A stretch of 64,000 nucleotides of DNA from Klebsiella pneumoniae. Its GTDB lineage: Bacteria; Myxococcota_A; UBA796; SXON01. The position numbers were made by a program, and so were the translations under genes. The DNA is taken from assembly GCA_945861635.1 (NCBI GenBank), contig CAMAWH010000002.1:118349-182348 (forward strand), given 5' to 3'. Numbering within the stretch: the stretch's first letter is position 1; every line of letters begins with the position of its first letter. The notes under the pieces were generated by a model. The model ran no database searches. It was not told the origin of the DNA and was given only the letters and a program-made list of their open reading frames with translations. Of the stretch, positions 17,525 to 26,284 are shown in pieces.

Positions 17525-19881
17525 CAGAACTTCACCTCGACCCCCAAAGAGGGCAGGATAGGGAGGCTGATCACGCTGATCATCTTGGAATAGTTGGCAT
17601 TGTACGTGGCGAGAAATGGATTGTTGGCCCAATAGGCATTGTAGAGGTCGAGATACAGTCCCCAATCGCCACGACGCCGCTGCCACGTTTTCTGCACGCG
17701 CACGTCGAGTTGGTGGAAGACCGGAAACCGCGCCGAGTTGGGATCACCGGGAAACGCCTGCCACGAGTCATTTCCAGCGTCGTAGGCGGGAAGTAGCGGT
17801 GTGTACGGCGAGCCGCTCGTGACCCGAAATCGCGCGGATACGTCCCAGCGCTTGGGTGCGTGGTAGGCGCCGAGGAGCGTGAGCGACACCGGCTGATCGT
17901 AGTCGCCCGGAAACACCTCTGTCCCGTAGATTCGTTCGCTCCGGCCGAGGGTGAACGCAACCCAGCCCCAGAACGGCCCTTGTGGGCGGTAGCGGATCAA
18001 CGTTTCCCAACCATAGGATCGACCTTCTACCTTATGAAATACGGGGTATGTCTCCGTCGTCGCATACCCTCCGCGGTTCACGACGCGCACCTCCATGTCG
18101 CGCACGACGAGGTCCTGCATCAGGCTACCGTACAGGGAAGTATCCACCGCGATCGGTCCGAAACTCCATTCCGCGCCCAACGTTGCCTGCCAGCTCGACA
18201 TCAGGGGCAGCTCGGGATTGCCGATGCCCTGCGCATACCGGTCGGCGGGGGGCATTTGCGTAAAGCGCCCAACGAAACCCTTCAATGTAAAATCTTCCCG
18301 GAGCGCGTGCCGCACGGTCAGGCGGGGCTCCGGCTCCACATAGACATCCCCGTTGAAGGCGTAGAATTGACCGCGCAAACCCGGCGTGATGCGCGTGCCG
18401 CCGAGCGTGCGCTCCCACTCGCCGAACAATCCAACCGACGCTTGAACGTCCTCCGTCGTCGGAATGTCCTCGCCATGGGAGGCCGCTGCGTTGGTGAAAT
18501 CTTCTGCTTGGACCGGCGTGATCGTACCCTGCCCCCCCAACACGACGCGTGACACCGGCGAGAGTTGCAACGTGTCCTCCCGTCGGGCAATCGTGCTCCA
18601 CCCACGAACACGCCCGTTGTACGGACCTTCTTGCGTGGTGAACAGGTCACCGAGGAGGTTCTGTTGCGACTGCGGGCCCGTCGCCACCCAGGTATCGGCG
18701 TCGTGATCGCCCCCGTCATCCTGCCAGCGCAGGCGCAGACGCCCGAAACCAGCGTCGATGTAGTGGGTCGGATCGTACGGAAGGTCCCATGCCTCCCATT
18801 CGTAGGGGTCGGGCTCCCCGTCATCGTCCCCGTCGTAACGGCCGGGCGCCAGGACGATCGCGTCATTGCTGCCGAGGAGCGTCGCTGACAGCGTGCGGCC
18901 CGGCGCCGGCCGGTTTTCCACGACCACGAGCGCATCCCAGTAGGCCGGGTAGATCGACGGCGCCTCGCTGAAATCGCCGCCCTGCGTCATCCCATAGATG
19001 CCGCTCCCGGTTGCGATGATGCCGCCGATCCAACTGTAGCGAGCAGCTGCCCGCACGGTCCACCTCTCGCTTGAGAATTCGAGAGCTGCGCCGCCGTCAA
19101 AGAGGTTGACGTCCACCAGGCCGCGCCGCCCCAGCACGTGTTCACGATTCGTACGAACGTTCACGGCCGCTTGCGTCACCTCGCCAAAGCGAGAGGGCAT
19201 TCCACCGGCGTAGAACTCGACATCGTCAATGAATGCGGGATTGATGACGCTTTTTCCGATGATCTGATGGAACAGGTATGGCACCGGCATCTCGTCGATG
19301 TAGAAGCCGGTGTTCAGTCCTTCCGCGCCGCGAACCACGATGTTGCCTTCGAGCGCGGCGGGGCGGGCAACGCCGGGAAGCGAGTGCAACGCGCGCACGG
19401 GATCTCCGAAACTTCCCGGGATCTCCTTCAGCTCTTCGGCCGTGAAGACCTGCCGGGACACCTCGTGCCGCTCTCGCTCGCCTTCGACGATCACCTCCTC
19501 TCCCATGGGGGGCGGGCGGAGCTTGTAGACAACGTCCATGCGCCCGCCGGGACGCACCTCCTCAACCACAATGAGCAGGTCGTACGCGGCGTCGGCGATG
19601 CGGATCGTGTGCTCGCCGGGGGGGAGGGGGAGCGTGAATCGCCCGTTGGCGTCGGTGGTCGTCGTGCCGCCGCCCTCGACGTGGACCAGGGCACCCTCGA
19701 CCGGGAGCGCCGACTCCAGCGCGATCACGCGGCCGACGAGCTGGCCGGTTTGCGCGGGGGCCTCCGCGGGGACGCCGGCTTCGGTGGGCACGCCCGGGTC
19801 CGGCTCCATCGCCCATCCGGCGTTCAACAGGGCGAGGACGAGCACGTGGGGACCATACCCCGCGCCGTGGGGACAGCACAT
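17524..19881 (-). CDS. TonB-dependent receptor with N-terminal carboxypeptidase-regulatory-like domain
   Basis: VEGALVHVEGGGTTTTDANGRFTLPLPPGEH, EEVIVEGERERHEVSRQ, plug PGVARPAALEGNIVVRGAEGLNTGFYIDEMPVPYLFH, barrel C-terminus. Confidence 0.9.
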   Translation of the reverse strand: MCCPHGAGYGPHVLVLALLNAGWAMEPDPGVPTEAGVPAEAPAQTGQLVGRVIALESALPVEGALVHVEGGGTTTTDANGRFTLPLPPGEHTIRIADAAYDLLIVVEEVRPGGRMDVVYKLRPPPMGEEVIVEGERERHEVSRQVFTAEELKEIPGSFGDPVRALHSLPGVARPAALEGNIVVRGAEGLNTGFYIDEMPVPYLFHQIIGKSVINPAFIDDVEFYAGGMPSRFGEVTQAAVNVRTNREHVLGRRGLVDVNLFDGGAALEFSSERWTVRAAARYSWIGGIIATGSGIYGMTQGGDFSEAPSIYPAYWDALVVVENRPAPGRTLSATLLGSNDAIVLAPGRYDGDDDGEPDPYEWEAWDLPYDPTHYIDAGFGRLRLRWQDDGGDHDADTWVATGPQSQQNLLGDLFTTQEGPYNGRVRGWSTIARREDTLQLSPVSRVVLGGQGTITPVQAEDFTNAAASHGEDIPTTEDVQASVGLFGEWERTLGGTRITPGLRGQFYAFNGDVYVEPEPRLTVRHALREDFTLKGFVGRFTQMPPADRYAQGIGNPELPLMSSWQATLGAEWSFGPIAVDTSLYGSLMQDLVVRDMEVRVVNRGGYATTETYPVFHKVEGRSYGWETLIRYRPQGPFWGWVAFTLGRSERIYGTEVFPGDYDQPVSLTLLGAYHAPKRWDVSARFRVTSGSPYTPLLPAYDAGNDSWQAFPGDPNSARFPVFHQLDVRVQKTWQRRRGDWGLYLDLYNAYWANNPFLATYNANYSKMISVISLPILPSLGVEVKF

Positions 19882-19920
19882 CGGTTCCTCGCTTCCGCTC
19901 CGTGGCGAACGGCACCGGAC

Positions 19921-21129
19921 CTACCTCACCTTGCGCACGTTCAGAAAGGTGAGATTCGTGCCTTCGATGTCGAACGCGACGATCAGGAGGTTGTTCGACT
20001 CCCAGTAGACGACGTGCGGACGCTGGCCCATCGTGATTGGGTCGCCGATGTCGTCCAACAAGCGCTCCATCGCATCAGGCGTCGTCGTCGTCGGGCGACC
20101 GTAGGTATACAGCCACAAGCGCCCTGATTCACCGCTCGCCCCGGTTTCGACGCCCTTGATGACCATCGCGCGGGCTGAGTCGATCCATACCTCCGTCACC
20201 ATCGAATAGGCATGTCCTGTTCGGCTCACCAATGTCTCCACAGAAGCGGCGGTGGAATCGAGGTCCGCGTCGAGGACGATCAGCTTGATATCGCTGTCCT
20301 GGCTGACCGCCGTGAACTCGGGAGCCAACAAACGGTAGGACGAAAACCGGTAGCTCGGCCCAGGTGCGCCCCCGTATTTCCCGCGCCGCGTGACCGAGGC
20401 ACCCCCATAGTGCGCCAGTTCAGGCGCCGAACTCGTTCCGTTAACCACCACCTTCGTCCCGACCGCGCCATCGCGATCGACGGGGATCCACAGCGTGCCT
20501 TGATCGTAGAAGGGGTCATCGGTCGTCGCTGGCGGCGGGCCCGAGCGAAAAGCCGGCGCACTGTCAACGACAACGTACACGCCGCCATCGGGTCCTTCGA
20601 CCATACACAGATCGTTCGTCGGATTCAACAGATTCGGTGGGCTGCGCGAATCCCACTCTGGATCCTGTACGACCTTGCGCCATTCATCCGTCCACTCACC
20701 AGACTTGTCAAGGCTGAACTTGATCAAGAGCACACCGCACCCGGCTGCATCGTATACCAACGACACCGCAATCCAATGGTAGCCGTGGGCGTAGATGTGC
20801 CAGTGATCAGCCAGGCTGTCGTAGGACTCCTCCGGTGTACCCGCGCTGTTCGTGAAGTCTTGCTTGAGATCAGCCGCCGTCACAAGGTCGATTGGGTCTT
20901 CTACTCTCGTCACGCCCGTGACCGTCGGCGTGCACCTCCCCACGTGGACGTCATTCCCGCTTTCCGACGAATACGCGAGCCCGTACGCATCGGAATCCTC
21001 GCCATCCTCGATCAGGAACAACCAATTCTTGCCGCTTCCGAAGGCGTAGGTCGTGGGCGGACCCAACGAGATCGCGGATGTGGAAAACCCAATCGGGCCC
21101 AGTGCCGACGACTTCATTCCACGCTCCAT
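19921..21129 (-). CDS. Hypothetical protein
   Basis: 402 aa ORF with protein-like composition; no clear family. Confidence 0.6.
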   Translation of the reverse strand: MERGMKSSALGPIGFSTSAISLGPPTTYAFGSGKNWLFLIEDGEDSDAYGLAYSSESGNDVHVGRCTPTVTGVTRVEDPIDLVTAADLKQDFTNSAGTPEESYDSLADHWHIYAHGYHWIAVSLVYDAAGCGVLLIKFSLDKSGEWTDEWRKVVQDPEWDSRSPPNLLNPTNDLCMVEGPDGGVYVVVDSAPAFRSGPPPATTDDPFYDQGTLWIPVDRDGAVGTKVVVNGTSSAPELAHYGGASVTRRGKYGGAPGPSYRFSSYRLLAPEFTAVSQDSDIKLIVLDADLDSTAASVETLVSRTGHAYSMVTEVWIDSARAMVIKGVETGASGESGRLWLYTYGRPTTTTPDAMERLLDDIGDPITMGQRPHVVYWESNNLLIVAFDIEGTNLTFLNVRKVR

Positions 21130-21132
21130 GGC

Positions 21133-22638
21133 TCAGCGCCAGAGTAGATCACCGGGAACGACATATACGTCCTCCGCGCCCGCGGACGAGCCGAGCGTTT
21201 CCTCGTGGGTCAAAATTTCGTTCAGGCCGTCGCCGTCGAGGTCGGTGACGGCCAAATCGGCCGCGCGGAGAATCGACATCGAAAGCTTCAGTCCTGCCTC
21301 GGCGACCGGCAGGACACCGGCCACCGGACCCCGGTAGAGCCATACGTTGCGGTCTAGGTACCCGTCAACCTCGTCGAACACATCGATCTCCAGGGCGAAG
21401 TCATCGTAAGCGTCCCCATTGACTTCAACGTCGGCCTCGGAAATGCTCAGAAACCGCATGGGAGGCTCACAGACCATCGTCGCGAAGGCGTCATCGAGTC
21501 CCAACTCACCATCCGCAGCCACCTCCATGGCCGCCACGCCGTTGTCCAAGGGTGAGCCGTGGAGAAGGATGTCGGCCAGTCCGTCTCCGTTCAGGTCACC
21601 GGCCTCGGAAACCCGGTGACCGCCGCTGTCACCGTTCACGACGACGTCAGCAGCATCTAGATCGATGGTACCGCGCAACGGCCCGCGAAAGATGCGCACG
21701 TCGGGCAAGGCGTTCACCGCAAGATCGTCGAGCCCGTCGCCATCGGTGTCGCCCAGAACATGGACGCTGTACGCTAACCATGCATCCTCCGGCCCCCCCG
21801 CGACCCGAGCGTCTTCCTCACCCGCGGCGACGGGTCCGGCGCGAGCGCCGTCGACCACCATCGCAAAGGTACCCGCACACTCACAACCCTCGTACACGAT
21901 GTCCGCCACGCCATCTCCCGTTAAATCCCCGGAGTCCAGAAAATGGGCGTAGGATGGATGCGACTCGATGTGGAGGTACGGATCTGCAGCACCAAACCTG
22001 TAGGTATCCACGTAGCCGCGGCCATCCTCATACGCGAAGGCGAGGTCTCCGTCCGATCCGACCGCCGTCACCGCGCGGGCGTAGCCACGCGGCGTCACCA
22101 CCCACGGCGCTTCGTCCAGAAACCGCGGGCCCACGACGGCCCCGAACCACGCGTAGACGTGGTACGGGCTCGTGAATGCCACGCCTCCCCCCGGGAGCGC
22201 GTCAAGCTGGAAAACCGCGAATCCATCCATCGCCCTCAGCACGCCCGCCATCGCCTCGACATCGATCGCCGGACACGGCGTCAGATCGGCGCCATCGCAG
22301 TCCTGATCCATGCCGTCGCTGCAAATTTCCGCCACCGGCCCATCGACGCCATCACAATCTTGATCCAATCCGTCATTGCAGATCTCGGCGGTCGCTGTGC
22401 GATCCGCGCCATTGCAGTCTTGATCGATGCCGTCGTCGCAAATCTCCGCGGCGGCCATACGGTCTGCGCCATCGCAATCCTGATCCACGCGGTCATCGCA
22501 AATCTCGGCGGTGGCAACGCATCTCGTCGTGTCCACGTCGCTATCCGCGTCCGGTCCGTCCACAGTCGAAGCCACTGTGGCGTCCGGGTCGCAGCCAACT
22601 CCCACAAGCAGGAGCAGAAGCGCGGACGCGAATCTCAC
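21133..22638 (-). CDS. Lipoprotein with MopE-type repeats and FG-GAP/VCBS-like repeats
   Basis: GTG start at 22638 preceded by AGGGG; RFASALLLLLVGVGC lipobox; four AEICDDGxDQDCDGAD repeats; DLDGDGLNEIL / DLTGDGVADIVYE blocks. The ORF track extends to 22689. Confidence 0.8.
   Translation of the reverse strand: MRFASALLLLLVGVGCDPDATVASTVDGPDADSDVDTTRCVATAEICDDRVDQDCDGADRMAAAEICDDGIDQDCNGADRTATAEICNDGLDQDCDGVDGPVAEICSDGMDQDCDGADLTPCPAIDVEAMAGVLRAMDGFAVFQLDALPGGGVAFTSPYHVYAWFGAVVGPRFLDEAPWVVTPRGYARAVTAVGSDGDLAFAYEDGRGYVDTYRFGAADPYLHIESHPSYAHFLDSGDLTGDGVADIVYEGCECAGTFAMVVDGARAGPVAAGEEDARVAGGPEDAWLAYSVHVLGDTDGDGLDDLAVNALPDVRIFRGPLRGTIDLDAADVVVNGDSGGHRVSEAGDLNGDGLADILLHGSPLDNGVAAMEVAADGELGLDDAFATMVCEPPMRFLSISEADVEVNGDAYDDFALEIDVFDEVDGYLDRNVWLYRGPVAGVLPVAEAGLKLSMSILRAADLAVTDLDGDGLNEILTHEETLGSSAGAEDVYVVPGDLLWR
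22282..22509 (-). repeat. Four tandem ~60-bp units encoding AEICDDGxDQDCDGADR
   Basis: Direct reading of protein repeat AEICDDRVDQDCDGADRMAA / AEICDDGIDQDCNGADRTAT / AEICNDGLDQDCDGVDGPV / AEICSDGMDQDCDGAD. Confidence 0.85.
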
Positions 22639-25036
22639 GATGGCACCCCTATGTGCTGATGAACTGCACTTCGCCGCCCACGACCGCAAATGCCAACGGG
22701 GTGCCCGACGTGAGCGAAATCAACCAGCCCGGGCGAATGAACTGCTTGGCGCCAGACGCGATGGCCGTTTCGCCAACCGGATCTCCGGCGACGGCGGCCA
22801 GTACCTCGACAACACCGCTTACTACAACGGCGGCGCGCTCTATTCGTACTACGCCGTCGATACCGTCGATATCACCGATGCCGCGTTCGACAGCAACGTG
22901 GCGACCTACGGGTACGGCGGCGCGGTCTACGCCGGGGCCTACTCAGACCTCGTGATCTCCGACTCCACCTTCGACGCCAACTCTTCCTACTACTACGGTG
23001 GCGGAATCTACAGCTACTACCTTTCAACGTCGGTTATCTCCGGTTCCAGCTTCACGTCGAACAACGCCGTCTACGGATACGGCGGCGCGATCATGTCCTA
23101 CCAATACTACACCGGATACGACGACCTCACGATCTCCGACAGCCGCTTCGAAGACAACACAGCGTACTACGGCGGGGGCGCCGTCGCGTCGTTTCAGGAC
23201 CGCAATTTTCAGCTGTCCGACAGCGTTTTCAACCGAAACTCTGCCACCTACAACAACGGCGGTGCCGTCTACACCTATTACACATCGACGCGCGAGGTTG
23301 CGAACAACTCGTTCTGTGCCAACGCGGCCCCCTATGGCGGGGCGATCTACAGCTACTACAACTACGGCACGAGCGATGTTTGGACCAACAATATCTTCCA
23401 GGAAAACTCTGCCACCTATAGCGGTGGTGCCGTCGAACACGTGTACGACTACTACACGGATGTGACGAACAACACCTACCTTGGAAACACGGCGGGAACC
23501 ACGGGCGGGAGCGTCTACCTCGCGGCGTCCTATCAGGACTTCACCAACAATATCGTCGCGCACACCGGGAACGGCACAGGAATGTACGCGGCCGACACCT
23601 ATCAGGCTTCGTACGGCACCTCGATGTACAACGACTGGTACGCAAACCTGGCCTCCGACGCGGGAGGTTCGCTGACCGCCTCCGATATCGCGGAGCCCGG
23701 CACCATCTACGACGACCCACTGTTCACGACCTGGTCCGCCGATGGCGATTGTGACAACGACGACCTCGTACTTCAGGCCGCGAGCACGCTCATCGACGCC
23801 GGCGATCCTGCGATTACGGACGCCGACGGCTCGCGATCCGACATCGGCGCCTACGGCGGCCCCGGGAGTGACGTGAACGATCTCGACGGAGATGGCAGCT
23901 ACGGCACGCACGACTGTGACGATGGCGACCCAACCGCCTACCCTGGCGCCACAGAAATCGCGTTCGACGGCATCGATCAAGACTGTGATGGCAGCGACCT
24001 CACCGACGTCGATGGCGATGGCTACGACGCGTCCGTTGTGGGAGGGAGCGATTGCGACGACACGGATGCAACCGTTTACCCCGGTGCGACGGACACGCTT
24101 TACGACGGTGTGGACAGCGATTGTGACGGCGCCAGTGACTACGATGCCGATGGGGATGGCTTCGATTCGAGCGCGTACGGCGGGGACGACTGCAATGACG
24201 CCGACGCGACCATCAACCCGGCGGCGGTCGAGACCTACTACGACGGGGTCGATCAGGACTGCGATGGCGCCAGTGACTACGATGCGGACATCGACGGCTT
24301 CGACTCCGGCTCGTACGGCGGCGATGACTGTGATGATTCCAATGCGAGCGTGTACCCCGGCGCTTACGATGACCCGTACGACGGCCTGATCACGGACTGC
24401 AACAACGCGAGCGAGGGGGATGCCGACGGGGATGGCTACACCTCCACGGTCGTCGGTGGGGATGACTGCGATGACGCCAACGCCACCGTCAACCCCGGTG
24501 CAACGGAGGCGTATTACGACGGCATCGACGCCGATTGTGACGGCGGCAGCGACTACGACGCCGACGGAGATGGCTACGATTCCGATGGCTACGGCGGTAC
24601 CGACTGTGATGACGCCAAGTCGGCGGTCAACCCGATTGCAGTAGAGGTCTGGTACGACGGTGTGGACGACGACTGTGATGGCAACGATCAGGATCAGGAC
24701 AAAGACGGCACCGGCGTCGAAGACGACTGCGACGACACCGATCCGACCATCCAGAGCTGCGATACCGGCGACACGGATACCGGCGACACCGACGACAGCG
24801 GCGACACGGACGACACCGACACTGACACGGACACCGACACCGACACCGGGGACGTTGACTCCGGCGACCCCGACGACACCGACACCGACACCGACGACAT
24901 CGTCGGCATCTCGGACACGGGTGGCAAGGTTGCCGGCGGCGGCGGTTGTGGCTGCGCGACCACCCCGCCGAGCGGCGTCGCGCTGAGCGCCGGTTGGTTC
25001 TTGCTGGCGATCGCGGCGGCGCGCCGGCGGCGGTAA
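22511..25036 (+). CDS. Tyrosine-rich right-handed beta-helix surface protein with MopE repeats and MYXO-CTERM-like sorting tail; authentic 5' end uncertain, credible coding begins near 22790
   Basis: GGAVYSYY rungs, seven 46-aa MopE units, GGGCGCATTPPSGVALSAGWFLLAIAAARRRR tail; the N-terminal part of the ORF is not protein-like. Confidence 0.72.
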   Translation: MATHLVVSTSLSASGPSTVEATVASGSQPTPTSRSRSADANLTMAPLCADELHFAAHDRKCQRGARRERNQPARANELLGARRDGRFANRISGDGGQYLDNTAYYNGGALYSYYAVDTVDITDAAFDSNVATYGYGGAVYAGAYSDLVISDSTFDANSSYYYGGGIYSYYLSTSVISGSSFTSNNAVYGYGGAIMSYQYYTGYDDLTISDSRFEDNTAYYGGGAVASFQDRNFQLSDSVFNRNSATYNNGGAVYTYYTSTREVANNSFCANAAPYGGAIYSYYNYGTSDVWTNNIFQENSATYSGGAVEHVYDYYTDVTNNTYLGNTAGTTGGSVYLAASYQDFTNNIVAHTGNGTGMYAADTYQASYGTSMYNDWYANLASDAGGSLTASDIAEPGTIYDDPLFTTWSADGDCDNDDLVLQAASTLIDAGDPAITDADGSRSDIGAYGGPGSDVNDLDGDGSYGTHDCDDGDPTAYPGATEIAFDGIDQDCDGSDLTDVDGDGYDASVVGGSDCDDTDATVYPGATDTLYDGVDSDCDGASDYDADGDGFDSSAYGGDDCNDADATINPAAVETYYDGVDQDCDGASDYDADIDGFDSGSYGGDDCDDSNASVYPGAYDDPYDGLITDCNNASEGDADGDGYTSTVVGGDDCDDANATVNPGATEAYYDGIDADCDGGSDYDADGDGYDSDGYGGTDCDDAKSAVNPIAVEVWYDGVDDDCDGNDQDQDKDGTGVEDDCDDTDPTIQSCDTGDTDTGDTDDSGDTDDTDTDTDTDTDTGDVDSGDPDDTDTDTDDIVGISDTGGKVAGGGGCGCATTPPSGVALSAGWFLLAIAAARRRR
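23880..24760 (+). repeat. About seven 138-bp (46-aa) MopE-type repeats
   Basis: ADGDGFDSSAYGGDDCNDADATINPAAVETYYDGVDQDCDGASDYD and variants, last unit partial. Confidence 0.88.
24765..24900 (+). repeat. GACACCGAC-type low-complexity repeat encoding an Asp/Thr linker
   Basis: TGDTDTGDTDDSGDTDDTDTDTDTDTDTGDVDSGDPDDTDTDTDD read directly. Confidence 0.85.
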
Positions 25037-25069
25037 CGCCCCTCGGATAGACTCGGCGTCGGAGCTGCC

Positions 25070-26257
25070 ATGGGAAAGTGGAAACCGAAGAATCGCCCAG
25101 GTCAGCGCGGAAAATTCAATCCGGAGGAGCATGATCTCGACGCGCAGGCGTCCATCCTGGGCGGGCCGGACGCAGCGATCCTCCAGAGGGGAGACGCCGT
25201 GCCCGTCCTGCCACTGGCGCCGGGCATTTCCGACCAGTTGGACGCGTGGAGAGCCACCCTGCTCGGCCTGTGGAGCCTCCGCCTGTGGAAGGAAGTCCCG
25301 CCCGATGTCCTGTTCCACTTTGAAGGCGGTGAACTTGAGGGTGCCGTCGTCATCGTCATTGGGGGCGTGCAAGGCGTTCTGGGCGTGATTCTCTATCCCA
25401 ACCTTGAGGAATTCGAAGCGCTCGACGAGGCCGCCGAAACGGGCGACCTCCTTGCCGCACTGATTCCCCAGAGCACGTCGCTGCGTCTGGAGCCCAGCCG
25501 GGAAACGACGCGCGCGGATCGCGACGGATGTACGCGCGCGAACCTCGTGATCGGTGGGAATCGGTACGTGCGCGTCTTCGCTACCGGGAACCGTACGGTT
25601 CGTTCCGCCACCGCTCGTGAGGCCGAACTCCTCCTCGACGCGTGCAATGGAATTCTCGGGCTCTGGGCTGCCTTGGGTCCGCACGTTCTCCAAGGGGATG
25701 GCGGTTCCTTCCCGTTCACAGGCGTGCGAGGTGAAGAATTCGAGGTGTCTGTCGATCCTTCCGGGGAAGGAACCGATGGCGAGGGCGAGTACGAGGACGA
25801 AGGCGAGGAAGGCGACGCAGGCCCGTCCTTCCCTCCCCTCACGGCGCCCCACACGGTGTTCTGGGCACCCCGCCCCCACGATGGACTCGGTGCGGACAGT
25901 TGGTGCATTGTCCGCATCAACCGCACTGATTTTGTCGAGGTGCGCAACGTGCTGGAGGCCGTCGAACGCCTCCATTGGGAGAAACACGAGGCCGAATGCT
26001 TCCGTCTTGCCGTGTGGTTTGCGGCAGCGGACGGCGGAGATCTCGCGCATCCCAGCGGACCGGACGTGGATTCCTTCCGGCGCGTGGTCGCGGCTGGAGA
26101 GGTCGAGGTGGTCGTCGTCGAGGGATCAGCGTGGTCCAACTGGTGGAGCGGGGCGGACGTCCTTTGGCAGCGAACGCTGGCCGTCACCGGGATCGAAGCG
26201 GACGCGCCGGCCTCAACGCGACCCGTGCGCACGCCGTCCGCACGACGGCGCACGTAA
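25070..26257 (+). CDS. Hypothetical protein
   Basis: 395 aa ORF, balanced composition, acidic linker EGTDGEGEYEDEGEEGD; no family recognised. Confidence 0.65.
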   Translation: MGKWKPKNRPGQRGKFNPEEHDLDAQASILGGPDAAILQRGDAVPVLPLAPGISDQLDAWRATLLGLWSLRLWKEVPPDVLFHFEGGELEGAVVIVIGGVQGVLGVILYPNLEEFEALDEAAETGDLLAALIPQSTSLRLEPSRETTRADRDGCTRANLVIGGNRYVRVFATGNRTVRSATAREAELLLDACNGILGLWAALGPHVLQGDGGSFPFTGVRGEEFEVSVDPSGEGTDGEGEYEDEGEEGDAGPSFPPLTAPHTVFWAPRPHDGLGADSWCIVRINRTDFVEVRNVLEAVERLHWEKHEAECFRLAVWFAAADGGDLAHPSGPDVDSFRRVVAAGEVEVVVVEGSAWSNWWSGADVLWQRTLAVTGIEADAPASTRPVRTPSARRRT

Positions 26258-26263
26258 CGACGG

Positions 26264-26281
26264 CGGACACGGCCCTGTCCG
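26264..26281. terminator. Weak hairpin between convergent genes
   Basis: CGGACA-cggccc-TGTCCG perfect 6-bp stem between convergent CDS; no T-tract. Confidence 0.25.
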
Positions 26282-26284
26282 GAA

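Noticed and set aside
24765-24900. Possible CRISPR-like short repeats
   Set aside because: The repeats are in frame, encode an Asp/Thr linker and have no unique spacers.
23024-26050. 1008-aa reverse-strand ORF antisense to the beta-helix/MopE gene and the following gene
   Set aside because: Val/Ile/Arg-rich, translates the mirror of repeats and spans two convincing + strand genes; open frame is a consequence of high GC and absence of stop complements.
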